Assembly: GCA_937922015.1 (NCBI GenBank)
Contig: CAKZVB010000010.1
Span: 1 to 59,528 of the forward strand
Reading direction: 5' to 3'
Length of the DNA stretch: 59,528 nt
From: an uncultured Granulosicoccaceae bacterium
GTDB lineage: Bacteria > Pseudomonadota > Gammaproteobacteria > Granulosicoccales > Granulosicoccaceae
Part shown: positions 44,954 to 55,096 of the stretch, in pieces
Layout of the letters: every line of letters starts with the position of its first letter
Numbering within the stretch: the first letter of the stretch is position 1
Made by a program: the position numbers and the translations under genes
Notes under the pieces: model-generated
Databases searched by the model: none
Told to the model about the DNA's origin: nothing
What the model saw: the letters and a program-made list of their open reading frames with translations, nothing else

Positions 44954-46780
44954 ATGTCTACAACCACTACTGAGAAGTTGCGCAATATCGCGATCATTGC
45001 GCACGTCGACCATGGCAAAACCACTTTGGTCGACAAACTGCTGAACCAATCGGGCACACTGGACCGGAAGTCGCAGGACGCAGAACGCGTCATGGATTCG
45101 AATGACCAGGAGAAAGAGCGGGGCATTACCATTCTGGCCAAAAACACCGCCATTGAGTGGCAGGATTTCCGCATCAATATCGTTGACACCCCGGGACACG
45201 CAGATTTCGGCGGGGAAGTTGAGCGCGTATTGTCGATGGTTGACAGCGTACTTTTGCTGGTTGATGCGGTTGATGGTCCGATGCCGCAAACCCGCTTTGT
45301 CACCTCCAAAGCGTTTGAGCAGGGCCTGAAGCCTATCGTTGTGATAAATAAGGTCGACCGTCCGGGTGCACGTCCTGACTGGGTGATGGATCAGGTGTTT
45401 GATCTGTTTGATCGCCTCGGTGCCACCGATGAGCAATTGGACTTCCCGGTCATGTTCGCCTCGGCGATTAATGGTGTTGCCGGTGCGGACCACGAAGATC
45501 TGGCCGATGACATGACCCCCTTGTTCCAAATGATCACCGACAAAGTACCCTCTCCCCAGGTCGATATAAACGGCAGTTTCCAGATGCAGATTTCGGCACT
45601 CGACTACGACAGTTACGTCGGCGTTATCGGAATCGGGCGCATTACCCGTGGTGCATTGTCGCCGAACCAGAACGTTGTCATTAAGTCTGCCGACGGTGCA
45701 GAGCGCAAGGGTCGAGTTCTAAACGTAAAAGGCTACATGGGGCTGGAGCGTGTCGACACAAAGAAAGCAACAGCCGGTGACATTGTCTGTATTACAGGGA
45801 TTGACGGTCTGGGCATCTCAGACACGCTGTGCGATCCCGAAAACGTCGAAGCATTGCCGCCATTATCAGTAGACGAGCCGACAGTTAGCATGACTTTCAG
45901 GGTCAATGACTCTCCGTTTGCGGGTAAGGAAGGTAAGTATGTAACTTCCCGAAATATTCGCGAGCGACTGGATCAGGAACTTATCCATAACGTTGCGCTG
46001 CGGGTTGAAGAAGGCGATACCGCCGATAAATTCAAAGTGTCCGGCCGCGGCGAGCTGCATCTGTCTGTTTTGATCGAAACCATGCGGCGCGAAGGCTTTG
46101 AGCTGGGTGTGTCGCGTCCTGAGGTAATCCAGAAAGAAATTGACGGTAAAATACAAGAGCCTTATGAGCTTGTGGTGGTCGATGTCGAAGACCAGCACCA
46201 GGGCTCAGTCATGGAAGAGCTGGGAGTTCGAAAAGCAGAACTGAAAAACATGGAACCCGATGGTAAAGGCAGAGTGAAGATGGAATTCATCATTCCGTCG
46301 CGTGGCCTGATTGGTTTCCGTGGCCAATTCCTGACATTAACTTCCGGCTCAGGTATTCTGACCAGCGTATTTGACCACTATGGCGAAGTTAAATCCGGCA
46401 AAGTCGGTGCGCGTCAGAATGGCGTAATGGTCTCCATGGTTCACGGTAAAACCGCAGCGTTCTCGTTGTTCAACCTGCAGGATCGCGGCAAGCTGTTTCT
46501 AGGACACGCGGTAGAAATATACGAAGGACAGATTGTCGGTATTCACTCTCGTTCAAATGATCTGACGGTAAATGCCACCAAAGGCAAGCAGCTGACTAAC
46601 GTGCGTGCATCAGGTACTGATGAAGCATTAACGCTGGTAACTCCGATTACACACACTCTCGAGCAGGCACTGGAATTTATCGAGGATGATGAACTCGTTG
46701 AGGTAACACCGGACAGCATTCGGTTGCGGAAAAAAATGTTGAAAGAGACTGATCGGAAGCGAGCCTCCCGGGCAGCATAA
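44954..46780 (+). CDS. typA: Ribosome-associated GTPase TypA/BipA
   Basis: 608 residues from the ATG at 44954. The frame extends to a TTG at 44924 without conserved sequence. Translation-factor GTPase with G1 [10 protein letters not shown]2 region [11 protein letters not shown]3 [14 protein letters not shown] and G4 [12 protein letters not shown], then EF-G-like domains III and V and the BipA-specific C-terminus (GAKNGV-like [42 protein letters not shown]). It binds 70S ribosomes and aids growth and ribosome assembly under stress or cold. Confidence 0.96.
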   Translation: MSTTTTEKLRNIAIIAHVDHGKTTLVDKLLNQSGTLDRKSQDAERVMDSNDQEKERGITILAKNTAIEWQDFRINIVDTPGHADFGGEVERVLSMVDSVLLLVDAVDGPMPQTRFVTSKAFEQGLKPIVVINKVDRPGARPDWVMDQVFDLFDRLGATDEQLDFPVMFASAINGVAGADHEDLADDMTPLFQMITDKVPSPQVDINGSFQMQISALDYDSYVGVIGIGRITRGALSPNQNVVIKSADGAERKGRVLNVKGYMGLERVDTKKATAGDIVCITGIDGLGISDTLCDPENVEALPPLSVDEPTVSMTFRVNDSPFAGKEGKYVTSRNIRERLDQELIHNVALRVEEGDTADKFKVSGRGELHLSVLIETMRREGFELGVSRPEVIQKEIDGKIQEPYELVVVDVEDQHQGSVMEELGVRKAELKNMEPDGKGRVKMEFIIPSRGLIGFRGQFLTLTSGSGILTSVFDHYGEVKSGKVGARQNGVMVSMVHGKTAAFSLFNLQDRGKLFLGHAVEIYEGQIVGIHSRSNDLTVNATKGKQLTNVRASGTDEALTLVTPITHTLEQALEFIEDDELVEVTPDSIRLRKKMLKETDRKRASRAA

Positions 46781-46790
46781 AGACTGATCA

Positions 46791-46817
46791 AAAGGCCAGC
46801 GCAACGCTGGCCTTTTT
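46791..46817. terminator. Bidirectional terminator between typA and glcB
   Basis: AAAGGCCAGCG and CGCTGGCCTTT form an 11-pair perfect stem with a CAA loop. T-runs follow on both strands, so it serves the two convergent genes. Confidence 0.92.
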
Positions 46818-46863
46818 GTTTAAAGATAACGGTTGCCGTATAGGCAAACAGTTCTGCCTGAAG

Positions 46864-49044
46864 TTAGCTGGCGTTTTTAACTTCAAGTCGTCGATCATAC
46901 AATATGAATTCAGTATAACCGTTTGGCTGCTCGCGACCTTTCAACGCCAGATCGAGTGATGCCTGAAAAGTAATGCTGTTATCAAAGTCCGGTGCCATCG
47001 GGTGGTAGTCCCCGTCGCCTTTGTTCTGCTCATCAACGTAGACGGCCAGTCTTTGCATAGACTCTGTGACTTCTTCTTTACTGATGATTCCGTGATGCAG
47101 CCAGTTGGCGATGTGCTGACTTGAAATGCGCAGCGTAGCGCAGTCTTCCATCAGTGCAATGTTGTTGATGTCCAATACCTTTGAACAACCAATGCCTTGT
47201 CCTACCCAGCGTGCAACGTAGCCAAGAATACCCTGACAGTTGTTGTCCAGTTCATCTTTGATTTCCTCAGCGCTGAGGTTGCGGCCAGCCGGCAGCAGTG
47301 GAATGGTGATGATGTCGTCAACGTTTGCCGCGGTGCGTTTTTTCAGCTCGTTTTGACGATCCCGCACATTGATGTTGAAGTAGTGCGTCGCGTGCAGAGT
47401 GGCTGCGGTGGGCGAGGGCACCCATGCGGTGTTGCCGCCTTGTTGAAGATGCTGAATTTTGGTGTCGAGCATCGCTGCCATTTCATCGGGCATGGCCCAC
47501 ATGCCTTTACCGATCTGCGCGTGATCCTGTAGCCCGCATGCCAGCCCGCAATCGACGTTATTGTCTTCGTAGGCGTTAAGCCATTTGGCTTGTTTTATTT
47601 CTGCCTTAGGCAGCATGGGGCCGGCTTCCATACAGGTGTGTATATCATCGCCGGTGCGATCCAGAAAACCGGTGTTAATGAATACCACTCTTTCATGCGC
47701 AGCATTGATAGCGGCTTTCAGGTTGACGGTGGTCCGTCGTTCTTCGTCCATGATACCCATCTTCAGGGTATTGGGTTCGATCGACAGCGCGGCCTCAACG
47801 CGTCCGAACAATTCGGTTGCCAGGGCGACTTCTTCCGAGCCATGCATCTTTGGCTTCACAATATAAACCGAGCCGTTGCGGCTGTTGCTGAAATCACCCA
47901 GGCCCATCAGATCGTGTTTTGCACATAGTGACGTGACCATCACATCTATCAGGGTCTCCGGAATATCTTCGCCTTTGTACTGGACCGAATCGATAGTCAG
48001 CTGTGTTCCTACGTTGCGTACCAGAAGAACGGATCGGCCCGGCAGGGTGAGTGAGTCTCCGTCGGGCGAAGTATAGGTTCGGTCTGCGGCAAGTTTTCGG
48101 TCGATGGTAGTGCCGCCCTTGCTGAATGTGTGCGCAAGCTTGCCAGTCATTAAACCCAGCCAGTTTCGATAAACCATGCATTTGTCGTCGGCGTCGACTG
48201 ATGCCACTGAGTCTTCGCAGTCGCAAATGGTGGTGATGGCAGATTCCAGGATGATATCGCACAGGTGTGCCGGGTCCGTCTTGCCGATCGGATGGGTGTT
48301 GTCGAAGCAAAGTTCAGCGTGCAGATTATTTTTACCTAACAGCACCTTGGCGGGTGCAGTTGAGTCGCCACAAAAGCCCTTGAATTGTTGTGGGTCTTGC
48401 AGCGAAGTTGTATTTCCGTTATCCAGTTTAATTTGCAGTGCACCATCGGTGTTCTGGTAACCGACCGCGCTGCTGTGCGAGCCGTTGTCAAGTGGAAAGT
48501 GCTGGTCCAGGAAATCACGACACCAGGCAACTACCTTTGCACCGCGTGCAGGATTGTAGCCACCGGCACGTGTGGCACCATCTGTTTCCGGAATCGCGTC
48601 GGTACCGTACAGTGCGTCGTACAGGCTGCCCCATCTCGCGTTGGCTGCATTGAGTACAAAGCGGGCGTTATCCAGTGGTACCACAAGCTGTGCCCCGGCG
48701 ATGGTGGCAATCTCCGGGTCTACTTTGCTGGTTGCAACACTGAATGATTTGACCTCCGGTTCCAGGTAGCCGATCGCTTGCAGGTGATCTTTGTAAGCTT
48801 TTGCATCGTAGTCGGGACCTTTGGCATTGTCCTTATGCCACGTGTCTATTTTGCTTTGCAGATCATCGCGGATTTGCAGATGCTTTTTAATACGTGGCGC
48901 GAAATCTTTAACGATAAGTTCAAGCTCTGACCAGAACTTGTCGGGCGCTACACCGGTACCCGGGCATATCTCCTCAGCGACGAGTTTGTGCAGTGCTGTT
49001 GCAATGCTGAGGTCGCCGTGCGGGGTGTAATCTTTTTTACTCAT
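46864..49044 (-). CDS. glcB: Malate synthase G
   Basis: 726 residues from the ATG at 49044, the usual GlcB length. The frame reaching 49134 has no conserved N-terminus. It condenses glyoxylate and acetyl-CoA to malate. Landmarks: LDNARFVLNAANARWGSLYDALYG, ICDCEDSVASVDADDK, FINTGFLDRTGDDIHT, MWAMPDEMAAML, TAWVPSPTAATLHATHY and the CoA-side C-terminal domain ending YTEFILYDRRLE. Isocitrate lyase and glycolate oxidase genes are not in the window. Glyoxylate could come from glycolate or from the aminotransferase route. Confidence 0.96.
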   Translation of the reverse strand: MSKKDYTPHGDLSIATALHKLVAEEICPGTGVAPDKFWSELELIVKDFAPRIKKHLQIRDDLQSKIDTWHKDNAKGPDYDAKAYKDHLQAIGYLEPEVKSFSVATSKVDPEIATIAGAQLVVPLDNARFVLNAANARWGSLYDALYGTDAIPETDGATRAGGYNPARGAKVVAWCRDFLDQHFPLDNGSHSSAVGYQNTDGALQIKLDNGNTTSLQDPQQFKGFCGDSTAPAKVLLGKNNLHAELCFDNTHPIGKTDPAHLCDIILESAITTICDCEDSVASVDADDKCMVYRNWLGLMTGKLAHTFSKGGTTIDRKLAADRTYTSPDGDSLTLPGRSVLLVRNVGTQLTIDSVQYKGEDIPETLIDVMVTSLCAKHDLMGLGDFSNSRNGSVYIVKPKMHGSEEVALATELFGRVEAALSIEPNTLKMGIMDEERRTTVNLKAAINAAHERVVFINTGFLDRTGDDIHTCMEAGPMLPKAEIKQAKWLNAYEDNNVDCGLACGLQDHAQIGKGMWAMPDEMAAMLDTKIQHLQQGGNTAWVPSPTAATLHATHYFNINVRDRQNELKKRTAANVDDIITIPLLPAGRNLSAEEIKDELDNNCQGILGYVARWVGQGIGCSKVLDINNIALMEDCATLRISSQHIANWLHHGIISKEEVTESMQRLAVYVDEQNKGDGDYHPMAPDFDNSITFQASLDLALKGREQPNGYTEFILYDRRLEVKNAS

Positions 49045-49299
49045 CGAACAATAGTCCTTGGATGCGGTTTGTTGATAACAATGGAAAGGGCAAACGTGTA
49101 AAATGCGACGGACACGGGGCTGTTCGACTGGCAATTGCCACAGAATACGTCGGTTTGATCGACGAGAGCGCCAACCGTACTCTTACATAATCAATAACTA
49201 TGCACAATTATAAGCTTTAATTGCATTGCCTCAAGCCGAGTATCGGCAGATGGCGTAGACGATAAGCTTATTGGTGCAATTCGACCGGTATGTTCTGTC

Positions 49300-50964
49300 A
49301 TGGCTCAATACGTCTACACAATGAACCGCGTGGGGAAAGTGGTTCCACCCAAACGCGAAATTTTAAAAGACATTTCACTGTCGTTTTTTCCTGGCGCAAA
49401 GATTGGTGTACTGGGCCTGAATGGTGCGGGTAAATCGACGCTGCTGAAAATCATGGCCGGGCTCGATACAGAAATCGATGGTGAGGCTCGTCCGATGCCT
49501 GACATCAAAGTAGGATATCTGCCACAAGAGCCGCAACTGCAGGACGATCAAACGGTTCGCGAAGCGGTCGAAGAAGCCGTCGATGAAATAAAGGCAGTCA
49601 AGGCGCGTCTCGATGAGGTATACGCCGCCTACGCAGAGCCTGATGCAGACTTTGATGCACTGGCAGCAGAGCAGGGCAAGCTGGAGGCCATGCTGCAGAC
49701 GTCCGGCGGTCATGACCTGGAGCGCCAGCTCGATATCGCGGCCGATGCGTTGCGACTGCCACCGTGGGATGCCGTGATCAAGAACTTATCAGGCGGTGAA
49801 AAACGCCGCGTGGCGCTGTGTCAGTTGCTGCTGTCGTCGCCAGACATGTTGCTGCTGGATGAACCAACCAACCACCTGGACGCTGATTCAGTCGCCTGGC
49901 TCGAACGATTTCTGCATGATTTTGATGGCACCGTAGTCGCTATCACCCACGATCGATACTTCCTTGACAATGTGGCGGGCTGGATTCTGGAGCTCGACCG
50001 CGGGCGGGGCATTCCATTTGAGGGAAATTATTCCGGATGGCTGGAGGCCAAGGCCGATCGTCTGGATCAGGAATCCAAACAGGAATCCTCCCACGCTAAA
50101 GCCATGAAAGCAGAACTTGAGTGGGTTCGTAAAGGCGCCAAGGCCCGCCAATCGAAGTCAAAATCACGGCTGGCGCGTTTCGAGGAAATGCAGTCACGTG
50201 AATTTCAAAAGCGTAGTGAAACCAACGAAATATACATACCCACAGGCCAGCGGCTGGGCGAAAAAGTGCTGGATTTCAAAGGGGTGTGCAAAGGGTTCGA
50301 TGATCGACTGCTGATCGATGACTTGAGCTTCTCAGTACCGCAGGGCGCAATTGTTGGCGTGATTGGTGGCAACGGTGCCGGAAAATCCACCTTGTTCCGA
50401 ATGATTATGGGTACGGAAAAACCAGACAGCGGTACCATCGAAAAAGGCGAAACCGTTGATATTGCCTGGGTAGATCAAAGCCGTGATGTTCTCGAGGGCG
50501 ACAAAACCGTGTTTGAATTGTTGGCTGACGGGCAGGATCAAATTGTCATTGGCAACTTTGAAATGCCCTCCCGGGCTTATATCGGCCGCTTCAACTTCAA
50601 AGGTGCCGATCAGCAGAAGCTGGTGAAGGATCTCTCCGGTGGCGAGCGCGGGCGGCTGCAGCTGGCCATGACATTAAAGCAGGGTGCCAATGTTCTGCTA
50701 CTCGATGAACCGTCCAACGATCTCGATGTTGAAACGCTGCGTGCGCTTGAAGAAGCGCTGTTGGATTTTGCCGGTGCGGCGATTGTGATTTCTCATGACC
50801 GTTGGTTTCTGGATCGGGTGGCAACGCATATTCTGGCCTATGAAGATGATTCCCATGTGGAGTTCTTCACAGGTAATTATGCAGAATATGAAGAAGACCG
50901 TAAGCGGCGACTGGGTGATGATGCGTCGCAGCCACACCGCATACGTTACAAAAAACTGGCGTAA
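49300..50964 (+). CDS. ettA: Energy-dependent translational throttle protein EttA (ABC-F)
   Basis: 554 residues with two ATPase domains and no membrane segment. Walker A motifs are GLNGAGKST and GGNGAGKST, signatures LSGGEKRRVALC and LSGGERGRLQLA, Walker B LLLDEPTNHLD and LLLDEPSNDLD. The arm and linker (AKAMKAELEWVRKGAKARQSKSKSRLARFEEM) that reach the ribosomal E-site tRNA are present. The C-terminus RRLGDDASQPHRIRYKKL is typical of EttA. It gates the first translation steps according to ATP/ADP ratio. It is divergent from glcB, and the ATG at 49300 is conserved. Confidence 0.96.
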   Translation: MAQYVYTMNRVGKVVPPKREILKDISLSFFPGAKIGVLGLNGAGKSTLLKIMAGLDTEIDGEARPMPDIKVGYLPQEPQLQDDQTVREAVEEAVDEIKAVKARLDEVYAAYAEPDADFDALAAEQGKLEAMLQTSGGHDLERQLDIAADALRLPPWDAVIKNLSGGEKRRVALCQLLLSSPDMLLLDEPTNHLDADSVAWLERFLHDFDGTVVAITHDRYFLDNVAGWILELDRGRGIPFEGNYSGWLEAKADRLDQESKQESSHAKAMKAELEWVRKGAKARQSKSKSRLARFEEMQSREFQKRSETNEIYIPTGQRLGEKVLDFKGVCKGFDDRLLIDDLSFSVPQGAIVGVIGGNGAGKSTLFRMIMGTEKPDSGTIEKGETVDIAWVDQSRDVLEGDKTVFELLADGQDQIVIGNFEMPSRAYIGRFNFKGADQQKLVKDLSGGERGRLQLAMTLKQGANVLLLDEPSNDLDVETLRALEEALLDFAGAAIVISHDRWFLDRVATHILAYEDDSHVEFFTGNYAEYEEDRKRRLGDDASQPHRIRYKKLA

Positions 50965-51020
50965 CCGGCGGTTTTCCTGTTGGCAGCGTGCCCGGTCCGG
51001 TAGATTCAGCGAAAATCGTT

Positions 51021-51034
51021 GTGAGACATCTCAC
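51021..51034. repeat. Inverted repeat 1 (GTGAGA-CA-TCTCAC)
   Basis: Perfect 6-base arms around CA, 57 bases after the ettA stop. No T-run follows, so it is not a standard terminator. It shares its half-site with the repeat about 100 bases downstream. Confidence 0.55.
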
Positions 51035-51123
51035 AGTCAGGTTATAGGTCACGCTTCATATATTACCGGACTGTTATGGGTAATTCTCAGGATAAGCTAT
51101 TAAAATACAATAGGTTAAGCTGA

Positions 51124-51139
51124 TATCTCACATGAGATA
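51124..51139. repeat. Inverted repeat 2 (TATCTCA-CA-TGAGATA)
   Basis: Perfect 7-base arms around CA, 375 bases before the glucanase start. It has the half-sites in the opposite order from repeat 1. It may be a regulator binding site. Confidence 0.5.
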
Positions 51140-51513
51140 CAGGGTTGTAACCTGGTATTTGACCTTGGGCCTTGTACAAATTCTGCAGCAATTTCGCTGA
51201 GATCAACTAAAAATACGGGCAGGCGTGAGTCGCGGACAATATCTGTGCCTTTAGATGGACTTTGGGTAATGTTTTTAAAGAACCGCCAGCTGGCAGGGCG
51301 GTACAAGACACACTTAAAGCAAAATCTAGCTTGAAATCATTGTATTACGGTTGTTTAACCTGACTCCTTTGATGCCCTATTTATAATTGTTCACGTTTCA
51401 CACACAGTGATGTACAGCGCAAGGGCGACCGCATGCTCTTGTGACCGCGAAGGACTGCCTTACTCACAAAAACAAACACTGGTCCTATAAAACCAGCAAA
51501 CCGGAATAGACTG

Positions 51514-53016
51514 TTGATTCGATCCTATTTGAGAAAGGCCGCGTTTTTGCTTTTGAGTGCGCCTATATTAATTTCAGTTTCCACTTCTACAACCTTTGCA
51601 CAATCCTCCGCTCCAAGCTGCACCAGTGCTATTACCGATATCGATGGTGATGGCTGGGGCTATGAGTTTGGTCGTTCCTGCAAATTTTCAGCAGGTTACC
51701 CGACCTGTTCATCAACAGCTGTTGTCAACGGCTCCTGGGGCTTTGAGAACGGAAAATCGTGTAAGGTAAAAAGTAACACATCCACCAGGCCCGTCTGTAC
51801 TGCGGCGGCCGTCAATAACGGCAATGGCTGGGGGTGGGAAAACAACCAGTCCTGTCGGATAACGACAGATTCAAACGGCAACACCGGAACTTCCAAGTAT
51901 CCCACCTGTAGCTCCTCTGCTAAAAATAATGGCAATGGATGGGGTTGGGACAACAACAAGACCTGTCGCTACGATAGCAATAATGGTGGCGGTGGTGGCG
52001 GTAGTGACACAACGCCACAGTGTTCAGCAGTGGCCACAGACAACGGTGACGGCTGGGGATATGAACACGGTCGTTCCTGCAAATGGGGCGACGTGAAGCC
52101 GGGAACCGGTGACACAAGTGATGGAGCACGTCCGCCCGTCGCTGCAGCCACACGTGGATACGACGACAACGGTAAGCCGATATGTCTGACCGATTCCAGC
52201 GATGGCAACGCAGATGGTTTTGGCTATGAAAACAATCGCACCTGCACCGTGGTCAGCGGTATTACTGCAACCGCCGACAATCCTTTGCTCAATACGCGCT
52301 GGTGTCAGCCGTGGGCAGAAATATCCTACGGTGACTACGTACTGCAAAATAACACCTGGAACGACAGCGATGTGTGGACCGACAACTGGTCGCAATGCAT
52401 AGAGCTGGGCGGCAGCAAGGGTAACTACGTCGCAAAGTGGGATTACAACTGGCTTCGTCGCGATCAGGGTAACGAGTATTCTGTGAAGAGTTACCCGCAG
52501 GTGTATTACGGTCGTAAAACCAAGAATACTCAATCCGGAACTGCAGCGAAACTTGGCCTGCCGGTTGAATTACATAAACTGCCAAATTTCAAAGTGCGTT
52601 ATAAGTACTCTGAAACCGGCAGCGCAGAGCGCAACGTTGCGCTGGAATCTTTCTTCCACACCAGCTGCGAAGCAGAAGAATGGAACAAGCAGTTTGAAAT
52701 GATGATCTGGGTCGGGAAACCAACCACTAAAACGCCGGGCAGATTGGTGGCAGAAGCCACGATTGACGGCAAGCAGTGGGATATCTACACCAACCCGGCT
52801 CTCGGTTGGGGATACGTCGCTTTTGTTGAGAAACAGTCGTCGACGGAGGGTTGGCTTGACTGGAAAAAATTCGTTGACTGGACTCGATATCAAGGCCCTC
52901 AATACGGTGTATGGCCCATTGGCAATAACACCTGCATGGGAGCGATTGAGATAGGAACCGAGACCTTCTGGGGACACGGTACGTTTACCCTCCATGAGTT
53001 TCGGGTGACGAGATAA
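51514..53016 (+). CDS. Secreted GH12 endoglucanase with six CBM10-like mini-modules
   Basis: 500 residues starting at TTG, with GGAATAG upstream. A signal peptide ends near FAQ-SS. Residues about 36-244 hold six short modules, each two Cys 18-20 residues apart enclosing GWGYE, GWGWE, SWGFE or GFGYE (Cys pairs 36/56, 65/83, 95/114, 132/151, 170/189 and 224/244). They resemble the C-terminal half of carbohydrate-binding module 10. A Gly-rich linker lies at 157-163. Residues about 264-500 form a glycoside hydrolase 12 domain, with nucleophile Glu395 in FEMMIW and acid/base Glu483 in GTETFWG. It should cleave beta-1,4-glucan, such as cellulose, outside the cell. It is a single-gene unit with its own terminator. 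Confidence 0.85.
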   Translation: MIRSYLRKAAFLLLSAPILISVSTSTTFAQSSAPSCTSAITDIDGDGWGYEFGRSCKFSAGYPTCSSTAVVNGSWGFENGKSCKVKSNTSTRPVCTAAAVNNGNGWGWENNQSCRITTDSNGNTGTSKYPTCSSSAKNNGNGWGWDNNKTCRYDSNNGGGGGGSDTTPQCSAVATDNGDGWGYEHGRSCKWGDVKPGTGDTSDGARPPVAAATRGYDDNGKPICLTDSSDGNADGFGYENNRTCTVVSGITATADNPLLNTRWCQPWAEISYGDYVLQNNTWNDSDVWTDNWSQCIELGGSKGNYVAKWDYNWLRRDQGNEYSVKSYPQVYYGRKTKNTQSGTAAKLGLPVELHKLPNFKVRYKYSETGSAERNVALESFFHTSCEAEEWNKQFEMMIWVGKPTTKTPGRLVAEATIDGKQWDIYTNPALGWGYVAFVEKQSSTEGWLDWKKFVDWTRYQGPQYGVWPIGNNTCMGAIEIGTETFWGHGTFTLHEFRVTR

Positions 53017-53046
53017 AGCACGAAAAGTAATTTCGAGCCTAAAGTG

Positions 53047-53071
53047 AAAGAGCCGCAAATGCGGCTCTTTT
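53047..53071 (+). terminator. Rho-independent terminator after the glucanase
   Basis: AAAGAGCCGCA and TGCGGCTCTTT pair perfectly over 11 bases with a two-base AA loop, then TTGC. It starts 31 bases after the stop codon. Confidence 0.85.
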
Positions 53072-53166
53072 GCATTCTGAGAAATAAATTAACCCCTTTT
53101 CCAGTTCTGTTGCGATTAGTATTAGCAGGCAGGGTTACTCAACACACAGGCCGGTTTCGATGAGCA

Positions 53167-53721
53167 ATGCGGGGTAAGTTAAAATACGCATTAAAATCAG
53201 ATGTATCCTTGTTGCATGCCTATGCGAAAGGGGAGTTATCTGCTTTTGAAGCGCTCTATTGCCGGCATAAGGACGGTTTATACAATTTCCTGCTTCGCAG
53301 CTTGTCCCGGCATGCGGTAGCCGAAGAGGTGGCGCAGGAAGTCTGGATGGGAGTGATCGCCCAGGCGGCCAGTTTTGAATTGAAGGATGCAGCGTTTCGA
53401 ACCTGGCTGTATCGCATTGGCCGGAACAAGGTAGTTGATTACCTGCGTCGCAGTGCGAATCAGCCTCACATGGCGCTTGATACCCAGGACGACCTTCTGC
53501 CGGCCAACCAGCTCAGCGTCGAAGACAATTTCCTGTTGAGGCAGTTAATGTCAGCACTGGATGAGCTCCCGGCAGAGCAAAGAGAAACATTCATCCTGCA
53601 ACAGGAAGGGTTCTCAAATAGAGAGATTTCCCAGATCACAGGAGTCGGTAGTGAAACCGTCAAAAGCCGCCTCCGATATGCAAAGTCTGCCACCCGGCAG
53701 CGTCTGGAGACAGGTGCATGA
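53167..53721 (+). CDS. ECF-type RNA polymerase sigma factor
   Basis: 184 residues. Region 2 (EALYCRHKDGLYNFLLRSLSRHAVAEEVAQEVWMGV, with RTWLYRIGRNKVVDYLRR at 2.3-2.4) and region 4 (DELPAEQRETFILQQEGFSNREISQITGVGSETVKSRLRYAK) are separated by a short linker, and region 3 is absent, as in sigma-70 extracytoplasmic-function factors. The next gene overlaps its stop (ATGA) and encodes a membrane protein in the position of an anti-sigma factor. The target regulon is unknown. The giant coiled-coil gene downstream is a candidate. Confidence 0.93.
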   Translation: MRGKLKYALKSDVSLLHAYAKGELSAFEALYCRHKDGLYNFLLRSLSRHAVAEEVAQEVWMGVIAQAASFELKDAAFRTWLYRIGRNKVVDYLRRSANQPHMALDTQDDLLPANQLSVEDNFLLRQLMSALDELPAEQRETFILQQEGFSNREISQITGVGSETVKSRLRYAKSATRQRLETGA

Positions 53722-54833
53722 CCGAATTAGTTAAAAAGTACCGGGCGGCACCAAGGCAACGCTCACCCGAACGGCTCGATAACCTTATTTTGTCCAAAGC
53801 AGCACATGAGAGGCCTGTTCAGCGACCCGCAAATTCGCTGTTTTCACCATGGAAAGCGTTGGCCGTATCCTTCTCCGTTGCCGGCCTCGGAGTGGCATTG
53901 TTGTTGAGAAATGGCGTGCCTCCGCTGAACGGAATTGCTGAGTCGGAGGTGGCGGATTTGTCGCGGGATCGTATGGTCGCGATGAACAGCACCAGTGATG
54001 CTGTCAGCGCATCGGCCGAAGAGTCGGTTTTTCGCCATCGGGATGATTCCGCACAGAAATCAGCCGGAGCCGTGACAGTCCCGGATGCCAAACAAGAGTC
54101 GGGGCTGCAAATGTCAGAGCAGATTGCTGCTCCTCAGCCGGGGCTGGTGACCCTCGATGAAACAACAACCACAGCGTCGGATTCAACGCTCGTTTTACCA
54201 GCACCGGTTGCTGTTGAATCGGCCACAGTGCCTGAGTCGATACCTCTGGAAGAGACAGACACTCTCGCGCAGGTGACCGAGTTGTCCGATATCGCAGCGA
54301 TGGCAGATTCCGCATCCGGGTCTGCGACTGCAGCCGGCAATGAAAATAAATTGGCCGACAATATCTCCCGCTTGCAGGGATCACGCGAAATTAAAGAAAG
54401 GCGCAGTGGCATAGCAGCCAAAGCCGGAACAGAAGCCGATCAGAGCAGCAAGGCAGCGTCGCCACCGGTGACGGGCTTGCCAACCACCGCGTCTAAGCAA
54501 CTCTCTCGCAGTGAGTCGGCAGACAGGTTTTCAGGTGCAGTCGCAAATAACTGGCTGCTTGGCCAGTCTGACAATCGTTTTACGTTGCAGCTTGCCACAG
54601 CAGATGATGTTGATTATCTAATTCAATTTGGCGCTACTCTGAATATGCCGCCACCCTGGTATGTAGTTCGGTTAAAAACGGATCAAAGTGATAGTTTTGT
54701 TTTGCTATCCGGTTTGTTTGAAACGTTTGAAGCAGCTACTTTGCACATTGAAAAGCTGGCACCTGCAGCGCGACAATTTAAGCCCTGGGTTCGTAACTTT
54801 GGCGTGCTTAAAGGAGAATTAGTAACGCCATAG
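53718..54833 (+). CDS. Membrane protein, putative anti-sigma partner with SPOR-like C-terminus
   Basis: 371 residues. A short cytoplasmic N-terminus (about 1-44) resembles a minimal anti-sigma segment but lacks the zinc-binding HxxxCxxC. One transmembrane helix (about 45-63) follows, then a long Ser/Ala/Glu-rich periplasmic region and a C-terminal domain from about 277 (NWLLGQSDNRFTLQLA, PPWYVVRLKT, LLSGLFETFEAATLHIEKL) with the look of a SPOR peptidoglycan-binding domain. The ATGA overlap with the sigma gene supports a paired signal role, perhaps sensing the cell wall. Function is inferred from position. Confidence 0.7.
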   Translation: MTELVKKYRAAPRQRSPERLDNLILSKAAHERPVQRPANSLFSPWKALAVSFSVAGLGVALLLRNGVPPLNGIAESEVADLSRDRMVAMNSTSDAVSASAEESVFRHRDDSAQKSAGAVTVPDAKQESGLQMSEQIAAPQPGLVTLDETTTTASDSTLVLPAPVAVESATVPESIPLEETDTLAQVTELSDIAAMADSASGSATAAGNENKLADNISRLQGSREIKERRSGIAAKAGTEADQSSKAASPPVTGLPTTASKQLSRSESADRFSGAVANNWLLGQSDNRFTLQLATADDVDYLIQFGATLNMPPPWYVVRLKTDQSDSFVLLSGLFETFEAATLHIEKLAPAARQFKPWVRNFGVLKGELVTP

Positions 54834-55096
54834 TCTCATCAAATCAGAGCCATTTTATTGGTTATCCCGTCCTGAGTTTCCTGACTTTTTTACAAAAGCG
54901 AACAGTTTTAGACGTTTTTCGTAACAAAATATTACCTGATAATCTATTCCTGCGGGTATTATGTAACACGTTGGAAAGATTTGAGTTCTTAATATCTGGC
55001 TCAAGCCACCCCTTGCGTTTGTGCTGATTCACGGTTGTTCCGGTAGTAATCAGCAGGCAAATGTGGGTGGTCAATATTTAAGAAAGGGGTTTATTG

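Larger units (their letters stand above)
50965..51513. other. Intergenic region with two related inverted repeats
   Basis: 549 bases without a convincing gene. GTGAGA-CA-TCTCAC at 51021-51034 and TATCTCA-CA-TGAGATA at 51124-51139 are perfect inverted repeats built on the same TGAGA/TCTCA half-site and the same CA centre. A TATAAT-like box at 51382-51387 could serve the glucanase gene. Confidence 0.5.

Noticed and set aside
44930-45529. 199-codon minus-strand frame opposite typA
   Set aside because: Shadow of the GTPase domain; no independent support.
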